Made by a program: the position numbers and the translations under genes
Part shown: positions 16,271 through 24,122 of the stretch, in pieces
Layout of the letters: every line of letters starts with the position of its first letter
How positions within the stretch are numbered: the first letter of the stretch is position 1
The notes under the pieces: generated by a model
The model's database searches: none
What the model was told of the DNA's origin: nothing
What the model saw: the letters and a program-made list of their open reading frames with translations, nothing else
DNA from: JBFXDI01 sp050181295
Lineage (GTDB): Bacteria > Pseudomonadota > Alphaproteobacteria > Rhizobiales > Aestuariivirgaceae
DNA length: 64,000 bases
Direction: 5' to 3'
Assembly (NCBI GenBank): GCA_050181295.1
Contig: JBFXDI010000003.1
Span: forward strand, 1-64,000

Positions 16271-16298
16271 GTTACGGCCGGGCGAGCAATCCGGATGC
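16271..16298 (-). promoter_or_regulatory. Candidate ECF-sigma promoter for the fasciclin gene
   Basis: On the minus strand GCATCC and CGTAAC are separated by 16 bp, about 48 bp upstream of the fasciclin start. The CATCC hexamer resembles the -35 element described for mycobacterial SigK promoters, and a CG-containing -10 is typical of ECF promoters. The same pair was not found in front of the sigma gene itself. Confidence 0.3.
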
Positions 16299-16303
16299 AG
16301 GCC

Positions 16304-17020
16304 TCAGAGCTCTCCGACCTTGCCCACGGCGATGACCGGGCCGGTGGCCTGGCCGGTCGGCGAGCCGCCCGGGGGCTCGAGGCTGATCGCGAGCGTGGCG
16401 CCGGCGCCGATGAACTGCCGATAATTGTCCGGAATGACGACTTCCGAAGGTCCCTCCCGGCCTATCACGCCGAGGGAGCGGGCAACGCCGTCGCCGGGAA
16501 TGAGCCAGAGCTCCGGCACGCGATTCTGGTCGGTGTCCGCCTGAACGGCGCGGATGAGCAGGCGGCCGGTCGCCGGGTCCATGCGCGCCAGGTAGGAGGG
16601 GCCGGCATCGGTTGCCTGGAGGGAAGCCACCAGCGGGCCGGGAGTGCGCGGCTCCGCGAGGAAAAGCGCGAAGGCGAAGCTTCCGGCCGCGACGCCCAGG
16701 AAGGCAGCCGAAAGACCGCGCCAGAGGCCGAGGCTGCTCCAGAAGCCCGGCCGTTCGGATGCCTCGCTTGCCATATCCGCGAAGAGCTTGCGCTGGATCT
16801 CGGGCCATGCGCCGGCCGGAGGTCCCGCGGGCTCGATCTCGCCCGTCAAGCCGGCAAGGCGCAGATGCCACTGGTTGACGCGCGCCGCGAAGATGGCATC
16901 CGACCGGAAGCGGGCCTCGACCTGCTCCAGTTCCTCGCCGCTCAGGAGTCCGAGCGCGTATTCGCCAGCCAGCACGTCATCGCCGGCGGGGGGATCTGCG
17001 CTATCGGGTTCGTGCGTCAT
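16304..17020 (-). CDS. RskA-family anti-sigma factor
   Basis: A 238-residue single-pass membrane protein. A cytoplasmic anti-sigma domain (residues 1-95, LAGEYALGLLSGEELEQVEA) is followed by a transmembrane helix at about 102-122 and a periplasmic RskA C-terminal domain (LWLIPGDGVARSLGVI, LAISLEPPGGSP). The zinc-binding HxxxCxxC motif of other anti-sigma factors is absent, as is usual in the RskA group. Its start overlaps the sigma-factor stop (ATGA), so the two are translationally coupled. It should hold the sigma factor at the membrane until a periplasmic signal triggers its proteolysis. Confidence 0.87.
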   Translation of the reverse strand: MTHEPDSADPPAGDDVLAGEYALGLLSGEELEQVEARFRSDAIFAARVNQWHLRLAGLTGEIEPAGPPAGAWPEIQRKLFADMASEASERPGFWSSLGLWRGLSAAFLGVAAGSFAFALFLAEPRTPGPLVASLQATDAGPSYLARMDPATGRLLIRAVQADTDQNRVPELWLIPGDGVARSLGVIGREGPSEVVIPDNYRQFIGAGATLAISLEPPGGSPTGQATGPVIAVGKVGEL

Positions 17021-17559
17021 CTCTCCAGGCAGTCCTTCAGCCTCGCAAGGCCGCGTCTGATCCAGCTCTTCACGGTTCCGAGCGGCGTGCCGGTGCGGCG
17101 CGCCAGTTCGTCATATGTAAACCCGGTAAAATAAACCTCGCGAATGGCGGCCCTCTGCTTGTCCTGCAGCTCGTCGAGGCAGTTCCTGAGCGCGCGGCCG
17201 TCATCGGCCGCAAGCGCCTCAGCCTCGGGGGAGGGGCGGCCGTCACCGAGGTCGAGGACCGTCTCGATGGGGTCGGACGCCGGCTTGCGCGCGCGCATGC
17301 GGTCGATGGCCTGATTCCGGGCGATGGCCGCCATCCAGGTGATCGGGCTTGCCCGCTCACGCACGAATCGGTCGGCATTCCTCCAGACCTTGACGTAGGT
17401 TTCCTGCAACACCTCCTCCGCGTCGGTGCGTTCGTTCAAGATACGGAGACAGATGCCAAAAAGCTTCGCGCAGGTCCGGCGATAGAGTTCGGCAAAGGCT
17501 TGCCGATCGCGCAGGGCAACGCGCGCCAGCAGGTTTTCCAGGGGCTCATCGCCACTCAT
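17017..17559 (-). CDS. ECF RNA polymerase sigma factor (SigK-like)
   Basis: A 180-residue extracytoplasmic-function sigma factor. Region 2 spans about residues 20-90 (DAEEVLQETYVKVWRNADRF, then WMAAIARNQAIDRMRARK). Region 4 with its helix-turn-helix is at about 125-178 (YDELARRTGTPLGTVKSWIR). It pairs with the RskA-type anti-sigma gene overlapping its 3' end, and the fasciclin gene beyond is the likely target. The upstream neighbour ycjF is 72 bp away and probably separately transcribed. Confidence 0.9.
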   Translation of the reverse strand: MSGDEPLENLLARVALRDRQAFAELYRRTCAKLFGICLRILNERTDAEEVLQETYVKVWRNADRFVRERASPITWMAAIARNQAIDRMRARKPASDPIETVLDLGDGRPSPEAEALAADDGRALRNCLDELQDKQRAAIREVYFTGFTYDELARRTGTPLGTVKSWIRRGLARLKDCLER

Positions 17560-17631
17560 GGACTGAACCTACCGCATTTGGCAGCCGAGCGGAAAGCGCC
17601 CGGAAACGGCGCAGAAGCGCGATTCCTGCCG

Positions 17632-18678
17632 CTATGGCAGTTGCTGGGACTTTCCGACCGGAAGCTTCGTCAGCTCGCCCAGGAATTCGGCGAGGCTCGG
17701 GCGGCGGCCGACCAGGAAGGGCAGGGGGCGGCAGAGGTCGATCGCCGCCAGTCCTATACGGGCCGTGAGGATGCCGTTGACCGCGCCTTCGCCGAATCGG
17801 GCGGAAAGGCGTCCGACCAGTCCCTTGCCGATCAGATGCTGGAGAACCTGATCGGTCAGCGCCAGGCTGCCGGCGACGGCGAGATGGGCGACGACCATGC
17901 GCGCCAGCCTCAGGGTGCCGAGGGTGCCGGGCCTGCCGCCATAGAGGGTCGCAAGCTGACGCAGCATGCGCAGGTTCTGGGCGGCAACGAAGGCCATGTC
18001 GAGCGCGGCCGACGGGGCCACGGCGGTGAGCAGCGTGACGCGCTGGGCGGCGCGCGCCACCAGCCGGCCCGCCTCCTCGTCGAGCGGCAGCATCAGGTCG
18101 CGCTCGGCCAGCCGCACGCGATCGGCCGGATCCATGATCTCGCGGTCATGTCCGGCGAGTTTTTTCAACCCCAGCGCCACGTCCCGCCGGCCGGAATAGA
18201 TCGTCCGCACGGCGGTCAGCACGTGGGTGGCGGCCTTCTCGTCGTCCTGGTTGACCGCGCGAGCCGCATCCTCGCGGATCTCCACCAGCCGCGCCAGCCG
18301 GAAGAGGCCTACGACCTCGCGGGTCACGATGGACAGCGCCGCAAGCCCGGCGAGGCCCGCCAGCCCCACGCCGAGCCACCCCAGAAATTCGGAGCGCGCG
18401 AAAAGATCCTCGATCAAGGCGTTGACTGCCATGCCGGCCGCGAGGCTCGCCAGCGCGGCGAGACTGCCGATCAGCAGCGATCCCCAGCGCAGCGGCCGCG
18501 CGATGGACGCCGGATCGACCGGCACGACGGCGAGCGCTTCATCAGGCTCAGGATCGAGCCGGATATCGACGGGAGGCAGCGCGCGGGGCTCGCGATGAAG
18601 AGCGTCGGACGCGGCCTGCCGATGCTCCTCTTCCTCGGCCAGTCTGAATGCCTGCGGCTGGCGCGGTTCGCCGGTCAT
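17632..18678 (-). CDS. ycjF: YcjF family membrane protein (TIGR01620 / DUF697)
   Basis: A 348-residue protein with a charged N-terminal region, two closely spaced transmembrane helices (about residues 85-105 and 118-138) and a C-terminal DUF697-like domain. It is nearly always encoded after ycjX; here its ATG overlaps the ycjX stop (ATGA). The pair is associated with envelope stress and, in some bacteria, phage-shock regulation, but the biochemical role is not settled. Confidence 0.85.
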   Translation of the reverse strand: MTGEPRQPQAFRLAEEEEHRQAASDALHREPRALPPVDIRLDPEPDEALAVVPVDPASIARPLRWGSLLIGSLAALASLAAGMAVNALIEDLFARSEFLGWLGVGLAGLAGLAALSIVTREVVGLFRLARLVEIREDAARAVNQDDEKAATHVLTAVRTIYSGRRDVALGLKKLAGHDREIMDPADRVRLAERDLMLPLDEEAGRLVARAAQRVTLLTAVAPSAALDMAFVAAQNLRMLRQLATLYGGRPGTLGTLRLARMVVAHLAVAGSLALTDQVLQHLIGKGLVGRLSARFGEGAVNGILTARIGLAAIDLCRPLPFLVGRRPSLAEFLGELTKLPVGKSQQLP

Positions 18679-20126
18679 GGAAAGCGATCTCCGATCAGGA
18701 ACTCGACGGCGCGGTCCAGCCGGATATGGGGAAGGGCGGGCGCTGGCTCAAGCGGCTTTGCCGCAACGCCGACGGGGGGCCGGAAGCGCACGAAGCGCAG
18801 CTTGCCGGCGAGCGAGCCGTCGAGGGCGCGATGGGGCTCGTTTGGCAGGTCGCCCGGGAAGACGGCGGCTTCCGTCGCGCCGTCGAAGGTTTCCGATCCG
18901 ATGCGCTCGCCAGCCTCCGGCGTGCCGATGATGCAGGGCAGCGTGTCGCCCTGGTGCCTGACCGTCGCCTCGCGCGTCGCCCGGATCGCGGCAATGGCCG
19001 AGACGCTGATGCCCGCTCCGGCAAAGGTCGCACGACCGGCCGATTCCTCCACGATGAGCTTCAGCACCTCCTCCAGCCGGTCGTGGCTCGTGCGGTGGAG
19101 AAGATCGGCCTTGGTCGCCGCGAAGAGAATGCGGTCTATGCGGCGCCCGAAGAGCGCCGAGGTCCAGGTGTTGGCGCCCTGGCGGAAGGCAGCGAGCACA
19201 TCGCCGAGCGCGGCCTTGAGATCGGCGACTGCGGTGTGGCCGGCGTTCAGCGCTGCCAGCACGTCCACCAGAACGATCTGCCGGTCGAGGCGGGCGAAGT
19301 GGTCAAGGAAGAAGGGCTTCACCACATGGGAGACGTAGGAGTCGTAGCGGCGCTCCATCATGGCGAGAAGGGAGCCCCTGGCGGCTTCAGCGCCTGCCGG
19401 TATATCGAGCGGAGCGAAAGTGAGGAGGGGCGAGCCTTCCAGGTCGCCCGGCATCAGGAAACGGCCGGGCGGCAGGCTCGAGAGTGAGATGTCCTCCGCC
19501 CGGCAGCGCGCGAGATAGGCCGTGAAGAGGCGGGCCGCCGTCTGGGCGACCGTCTCGTCAGCAGGGGCCAGCGGGTCCAGGGATGCAAGATGCGAACGCC
19601 ACTCGCCGCCCAGACGGTCGCGCGGCGGCCTCGCGGCCGCGGCAAGCGTGTCGCGCGACCAGTCGCGGAAGCTCTTGTCCAGGAGCGGCAGGTCGAGCAG
19701 CCACTCGCCCGGGTAATCGACGATGTCGAGATTGAGCCGGCCAGAGCCCAAATTGCGGGCCATGAAACCGCGCGGGCGAAACTCGATGACGAGCCGCAGT
19801 TCGCTCAAGCGACGCGTGCTCTCGGGCCAGCGGCGCTGAGGGTCGGTCAACGCCGCGACATGCTCCTCGTAGGAGAAGCGTGGAAGGTTGTCATGCACCT
19901 GCGGCTCGAGCCAGGCGCGCGCGATCCGGCCTTCGGCTTGTGCGTTGAAGACGGGCAGGCGCGCGGCGTGCAGAAGCGCATGGACGAGCGCCGTGATGAA
20001 CACGGTCTTGCCGGAGCGGGAAAGGCCGGTGACGCCGAGCCGGATGGTCGGCGAGCCAAGCCGCGTCCCGAAGTCGGCAAGGCCCCCGGCCGCGATCCTC
20101 AGTTCGTCGCCGAAGCCGAGGCTCAC
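18675..20126 (-). CDS. ycjX: YcjX family P-loop GTPase-like protein (DUF463)
   Basis: A 483-residue protein of the YcjX family with the nucleotide-binding loop GVTGLSRSGKT at residues 31-41 and a conserved IVDYPGEWLLDLP motif (about 135-147) like a switch II / G3 box. It starts with GTG (MSLGFGDELRIAAGG). It is predicted to be a stress-induced GTPase working with YcjF. It lies 21 bp after the SixA-like gene and in the same direction as metA, but whether they share a transcript is unclear. Confidence 0.87.
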   Translation of the reverse strand: MSLGFGDELRIAAGGLADFGTRLGSPTIRLGVTGLSRSGKTVFITALVHALLHAARLPVFNAQAEGRIARAWLEPQVHDNLPRFSYEEHVAALTDPQRRWPESTRRLSELRLVIEFRPRGFMARNLGSGRLNLDIVDYPGEWLLDLPLLDKSFRDWSRDTLAAAARPPRDRLGGEWRSHLASLDPLAPADETVAQTAARLFTAYLARCRAEDISLSSLPPGRFLMPGDLEGSPLLTFAPLDIPAGAEAARGSLLAMMERRYDSYVSHVVKPFFLDHFARLDRQIVLVDVLAALNAGHTAVADLKAALGDVLAAFRQGANTWTSALFGRRIDRILFAATKADLLHRTSHDRLEEVLKLIVEESAGRATFAGAGISVSAIAAIRATREATVRHQGDTLPCIIGTPEAGERIGSETFDGATEAAVFPGDLPNEPHRALDGSLAGKLRFVRFRPPVGVAAKPLEPAPALPHIRLDRAVEFLIGDRFP

Positions 20127-20147
20127 CCGAGCCTCCTGCCGGACACC

Positions 20148-20672
20148 TCAGTCATCCGCGGCGAGCGCCCTGGGCTTCACGAACGCCGTCAGCGTGCCGG
20201 AGCCCGCCTTGAGCCTCGACCAGCTTCGGCCCTTGAAGTCGATGACGGCGAGCGCGGCCGTCGGATATTTCCGCTCGAGATCCGCGCGAAGGGCCTTGTC
20301 TCCGCCGCCAATGAGCGTTGCCGCAAGGTTCTCGATCGCCGGATTGTGGCCGATCAGCATGAGCGAGCGGGCAGACTTGCCGCGCGTGCCGATGACGTCC
20401 AACAGCACTTCGCCGTCGCCGAAATCATAGAGGTTGTCCACCGTCTCGACCCTGGCGGGCGTCAGCGGCGGAACCAGAATTTCCAGCGTCTCCTGCGCGC
20501 GCTTGGCCGGAGACACGAGAATGGCATCGGGTGTCAGCTTGCCGTCCATGATGTAGCCGGCGACCAGCCGCGCCGACTTGCGGCCACGGCCGTTCAGCGG
20601 ACGGTCCCGGTCCGCGAGCCGCGTGTCCATCCAGCTCGACTTCGCATGGCGGAGCAGCATGAGTCGCAGCAC
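20148..20672 (-). CDS. SixA-like histidine phosphatase
   Basis: A 174-residue member of the histidine phosphatase (phosphoglycerate mutase) superfamily, short SixA type. The catalytic LRHAKSSW motif is at the N-terminus and the second histidine is in LIGHNPAIENLA. SixA dephosphorylates phosphohistidine on signalling proteins in E. coli; the substrate here is unknown. I chose GTG 20672 (MLRLMLLRHAK) because GGGAAG stands 8 bases upstream; a GTG at 20681 overlapping the metA stop and an ATG at 20660 are alternatives. It directly follows metA. Confidence 0.83.
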   Translation of the reverse strand: MLRLMLLRHAKSSWMDTRLADRDRPLNGRGRKSARLVAGYIMDGKLTPDAILVSPAKRAQETLEILVPPLTPARVETVDNLYDFGDGEVLLDVIGTRGKSARSLMLIGHNPAIENLAATLIGGGDKALRADLERKYPTAALAVIDFKGRSWSRLKAGSGTLTAFVKPRALAADD

Positions 20673-20677
20673 AGGGG

Positions 20678-21595
20678 TCACTTCCCGATGCCGGCGACGT
20701 CGAACGGCGTCGTCTGGTAGACTTGGTTGATCCAGTTCCCGAACAGCAGGTGCGCATGGCTGCGCCAGCGGTTCTCCGGCACCCGCTGGGGATCGTCGGC
20801 CGGGAAATAGTTGCGGGGAATCTCGATCGTCCTCTTCGCGTTCACGTCGCGCCAGTACTCCTCCGCCAGCGAGCGGGTATCGTACTCGATGTGATTGAAC
20901 ATGTAGAGCATGCGGTGCGGCGCGTCGGCGACGAGGCAGAGGCCGGCATCGTCGGAGTCCATCAGCACCTCGATCCCCTTGTCCTTCGGCAGCTCGGAAC
21001 GCCGCACCTCCGTCCAGCGCGAGACAGGGATCGAGAAGTCGTCGGAGAAGCCGGACAGGAAGGGAGAAGCCGGGTTGAGGTTCTTGTGACGGAAGACACC
21101 GAACGCCTTGGCGCCGAGCGTGTGCTTGCGCACGCCATGGAAATGATAGAGGGCGGCCTGCGCCCCCCAGCAGATGCACATGGTCGAGTGCACGTGCGTC
21201 TGCGTCCACTCGAGGAGGCTCGAGAGCTCCTTCCAATAGGTCACGGCCTCGAATTCCAGAAGCTCGACCGGCGCGCCGGTGACGACGAAGCCGTCGAACC
21301 TCTGATCGCGGATGCGTTCCCAGTCGCGGTAGAAGGCGATCATGTGCTCCGCCGGCGTGTTCTTCGGCGTGTGGCTCGCCATTTTCACGAGCGTGAGCTC
21401 GATCTGAAGGGGCGTGGCGCCCAGAAGCCGCGCGAACTGCGTCTCGGTCCGGATCTTGGTCGGCATGAGGTTGAGCAAGCCGATGCGCAGCGGCCGGATA
21501 TCCTGCCGGATCGCGTCCGATTCCGACATGACCGTCACACCCTCCGCCCGTAGAACGCGAAGCGCCGGCAGGTCGTTTGGAATCTTGATGGGCAT
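20678..21595 (-). CDS. metA: Homoserine O-acetyltransferase MetA
   Basis: A 305-residue MetA/MetAS-family acyltransferase, first committed step of methionine synthesis (homoserine to O-acyl-homoserine). The glutamine-amidotransferase-like fold has the nucleophile C142 ([15 protein letters not shown]) and the H235/E237 pair in FNHIEYD. Position 111 in TGAPVE is glutamate; in characterised enzymes Glu here goes with acetyl-CoA and Gly with succinyl-CoA, so an acetyltransferase is predicted despite the metA name. The start at 21595 fits the family N-terminus [12 protein letters not shown]. Its ribosome binding site GGAGAG lies inside a hairpin (21604-21625). The SixA-like gene follows immediately. 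Confidence 0.93.
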   Translation of the reverse strand: MPIKIPNDLPALRVLRAEGVTVMSESDAIRQDIRPLRIGLLNLMPTKIRTETQFARLLGATPLQIELTLVKMASHTPKNTPAEHMIAFYRDWERIRDQRFDGFVVTGAPVELLEFEAVTYWKELSSLLEWTQTHVHSTMCICWGAQAALYHFHGVRKHTLGAKAFGVFRHKNLNPASPFLSGFSDDFSIPVSRWTEVRRSELPKDKGIEVLMDSDDAGLCLVADAPHRMLYMFNHIEYDTRSLAEEYWRDVNAKRTIEIPRNYFPADDPQRVPENRWRSHAHLLFGNWINQVYQTTPFDVAGIGK

Positions 21596-21603
21596 GGAAA
21601 GCG

Positions 21604-21625
21604 GCTCTCCGGAAGCTTGGAGAGC
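21604..21625 (-). promoter_or_regulatory. Hairpin enclosing the metA ribosome binding site
   Basis: On the coding strand GCTCTCC pairs perfectly with GGAGAGC across an 8-base loop (AAGCTTCC). The GGAGAG that would pair with 16S rRNA is the 3' arm, 9 bases before the ATG. Folding would therefore mask translation initiation. No match to a known SAM riboswitch was recognised upstream. Confidence 0.5.
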
Positions 21626-21700
21626 GGTATCTAATGCCGAGGGGGCCGGAAGTCCACATGCCGGCTGCAGGCACCTTGCAAGACCAGCCACGCGGTCCCG

Positions 21701-22561
21701 TCAACTCCGGTCGATGGCGCGGCCGATCATGGCGTTGAAGCTCTCCTCGTCCGTCACTTCGAGGACGTCCTCGGCCTCGACCGTGTAGCCATGTTTGCGC
21801 GCGATCGACTCGTAGGCCGGAATGCGGTGACGCAGCAGCTCCTCGAAACCCCAGACGGCGAAGCCGTCCGGGTCGACCTCCTCGTCTCTCGCATGCCCCA
21901 TGAGCTGCTTGTACTCCACCCATTTCGCATCGAGGAACTGCGGCTGGTAGTACATAGGCTTGGGCGAGGCGCGAAACCGCTCGACCAGCATCTGCGCATG
22001 CTCGGGCGTTCCCCTGATGTAGAGCAGAAGCGTGTGCTCGGCCGTGGTCTTCAACACGGGGTCGCCCGTATCGGAAAGGTTCACGACCTCGCACAGCGAT
22101 CCGCTCGCGTCGCAGATGAAGTGGCGATAGCCGTAGATTTCGCGCGCCCTGTCGATGAACTCCGGCGTGTCGAGCATGGCCGCGATCTCGGCGTGCCGAT
22201 GCTGCGCCTGGCGGCGCTTGTACTCCTCGAACGGAATGCCGCCCTTGGCCGGATCGCCGGGCTTGCTCAGGTAGGTGGAGAGAGGATCGAGGTTCTGAAA
22301 GGTGAGGTTGGAGGAGATATAGATCGAATCCGTCATCAGCAGCATGCGCAGGAACGGGTTCTTCATCGCCTCGCGCTTGAAGTTGTCGACGATGTGCTCG
22401 CCCATGTAGCGGGTGCCGATGCGGTAGTCGACGGAGTAGTGGAACCACTCATGGTGGGTGAGGATGCGCGACAGGGATGTCTTGCCGAGGCCGGACATGC
22501 CGAAGACGGTCACGGCCTTGGCCGGCCACTCCCTGAAATCCCTTCCCGAGCGAAACCGCAT
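21701..22561 (-). CDS. P-loop ATPase of unknown function
   Basis: A 286-residue soluble protein with a Walker A motif GMSGLGKTS at residues 21-29 near the N-terminus. A kinase-like arrangement follows: DYRIGTRYMGEHIVD, LLMTDSIYISSNLTF, then a region rich in Tyr, His and Arg. There is no signal peptide or membrane span. The overall look is of a small nucleoside-kinase-like P-loop protein conserved in alphaproteobacteria and usually annotated only as ATPase. It lies 105 bp upstream of metA on the same strand. I do not assign a function. Confidence 0.75.
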   Translation of the reverse strand: MRFRSGRDFREWPAKAVTVFGMSGLGKTSLSRILTHHEWFHYSVDYRIGTRYMGEHIVDNFKREAMKNPFLRMLLMTDSIYISSNLTFQNLDPLSTYLSKPGDPAKGGIPFEEYKRRQAQHRHAEIAAMLDTPEFIDRAREIYGYRHFICDASGSLCEVVNLSDTGDPVLKTTAEHTLLLYIRGTPEHAQMLVERFRASPKPMYYQPQFLDAKWVEYKQLMGHARDEEVDPDGFAVWGFEELLRHRIPAYESIARKHGYTVEAEDVLEVTDEESFNAMIGRAIDRS

Positions 22562-22648
22562 GCAGCCCCGTCAAGCTTGCCCGATTAGTCCCGTGCCCCC
22601 GCCGGAAGGTTTCTGGCACATCGCCGCCGTCCTGTCATGGGCTTGGGA

Positions 22649-23992
22649 TCAGGCGGCGAGCGTGGCCTCGACGCCGGCGGCGACCTCGAACAGTGCCTTG
22701 TCAGCGCCCCAGGGCGCCATGAGCATGAAGCCCGTCGGGGGCTCGCCGTGTTTGTGCATCGGCAGCGAGATGGCGCAACGGTGCAGGAAGTTGCCGATGA
22801 AGGTGTTGCGCAGCGACAGGAAGTTGAGACGGGCGTAGGCCTCGTCGGTTTCGAGCGCCGATATGGGCGGGGGGAGGTTTGGCGTCGTCGGCAGGATGAG
22901 GGCGTCGAGCCCCTGCGTCAGCCGATCCGTCTTCGCGATCAGATGCTGGCGCTCCCGCAGCACCCCGACGAAGTCCGGCGCGGAGATCGATGCTCCCGAC
23001 TCGATCCGCTTGCGCACCCGCTGGTCGTAGCGGTCTCCGGAATGCGCGATCATCTCCCTGTGGGCACAGAAGGCCTCGACGGCCGAAATCCCTCCACGCG
23101 CGTTGATGGCGGGAAGATCGGCAAGCTCCTTGAACTCGATCTCCACGATCTTTGCGCCGGCCTTGGACAGCGCCGCGAGCGCCCTGTCGAACGCGGTGGC
23201 GACAGCCGGCTCCAACTCCTCGAGCACAAGATGCCGCGCAAGCCCGAGGCGAAGCGAGGAGGCAGGCCGTGGCAACGGCAGCTCCACCGTCTCGCCCGCC
23301 ATGATGGCGTCGGCGATGGCGCAACAGGCGACGGAGTTGGCAAGCGGGCCCACGGAGTCGAGCGTCCAGGAGAGCGGGAAGGCGCCTTCCGTCGGCACGC
23401 GGCCGACTGAGGGCTTATAGCCGACGACCCCGTTGTAGGAAGCCGGAATGCGGCAGGAGCCGCCCGTGTCCGTGCCAATGCCCAAGGCGCACATGCCGTC
23501 CGCCACCGAGACGGCGGCGCCCGAGGACGAGCCACCGGGGATGCGGCCGGTGGCGCGGTCCCAGACCGAGCGCGGGGTGCCGTAGTGCGGGTTGAGGCCG
23601 ACGCCCGAATAGGCGAACTCCGTCATGTTGGTGCGGCCGAGCACGATGAAACCCGTGGCCTTCAGCCGTGCGATGGCGGGCGCGTCCCGGGTCGCAGGCG
23701 GTGCATCCCTGAGCACCGCCGAGCCGGCGGTCGTCACCTCGCCGGCGAGATCGAACAGGTCCTTGACCGAGACGGGGATGCCCGCGAAAGGCGATGGGTG
23801 GCGTCTCCGCCTTCGCTGCATGTCGGCGGCATCGGCCGAGGCGAGCGCGCCCTCGGCATCCACTGACAGGAAGACGCGCGAGCCTTCCCCGGAAGGATCT
23901 CCGATACGGTCGAGCGATGCCTCGACAAGGCCGCGCGCGGTGGCGCGCCCATCGGCAAGTACGTCGGCGAGCGCGAGAAGGGTCTGAGGCAT
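22649..23992 (-). CDS. Amidase-signature family amidase
   Basis: A 447-residue enzyme of the amidase signature family. The Ser-cisSer-Lys triad is visible as K77 in GIPVSVKD, the serine cluster GGSSSGAA (153-160) and the nucleophile S179 in GTDTGGSCR. It is like the GatA/6-aminohexanoate/aryl amidases in length but has no gatB or gatC neighbour, so a catabolic amidase acting on an unknown amide is likelier than the tRNA amidotransferase. It is predicted to be cytoplasmic. Confidence 0.85.
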   Translation of the reverse strand: MPQTLLALADVLADGRATARGLVEASLDRIGDPSGEGSRVFLSVDAEGALASADAADMQRRRRRHPSPFAGIPVSVKDLFDLAGEVTTAGSAVLRDAPPATRDAPAIARLKATGFIVLGRTNMTEFAYSGVGLNPHYGTPRSVWDRATGRIPGGSSSGAAVSVADGMCALGIGTDTGGSCRIPASYNGVVGYKPSVGRVPTEGAFPLSWTLDSVGPLANSVACCAIADAIMAGETVELPLPRPASSLRLGLARHLVLEELEPAVATAFDRALAALSKAGAKIVEIEFKELADLPAINARGGISAVEAFCAHREMIAHSGDRYDQRVRKRIESGASISAPDFVGVLRERQHLIAKTDRLTQGLDALILPTTPNLPPPISALETDEAYARLNFLSLRNTFIGNFLHRCAISLPMHKHGEPPTGFMLMAPWGADKALFEVAAGVEATLAA

Positions 23993-24045
23993 TCGGTCCT
24001 GCTGCTTGCGAAAGGTTGTCCCTGCGGAGCCCCGCGTGGCTGGAG

Positions 24046-24122
24046 CATGCTCAACTTATTGAAATCGATCACGTTCATCCATCCGGGTCGATTTTGACCC
24101 GGATGGATCGTGATCTAGGACG
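24046..24122. repeat. Dispersed palindromic repeat, family B, copy 1 (supplies the cckA stop)
   Basis: A 77-bp element whose near-identical copy is at 32646-32720. On the minus strand GATCACGATCCATCCGGGTC pairs with GACCCGGATGGAT plus CGTGATC (3-base bulge) around a short loop, a stem of about 20 bp. The TAG stop codon of cckA (24115-24117) is inside the repeat. It could act as a transcription terminator or mRNA stabiliser; there is no T run. Confidence 0.8.

Noticed and set aside
21596..21720. SAM-II riboswitch before metA, expected in many alphaproteobacteria
   Set aside because: The conserved SAM-II pairing and pseudoknot sequence could not be matched; only a hairpin over the ribosome binding site is supported.
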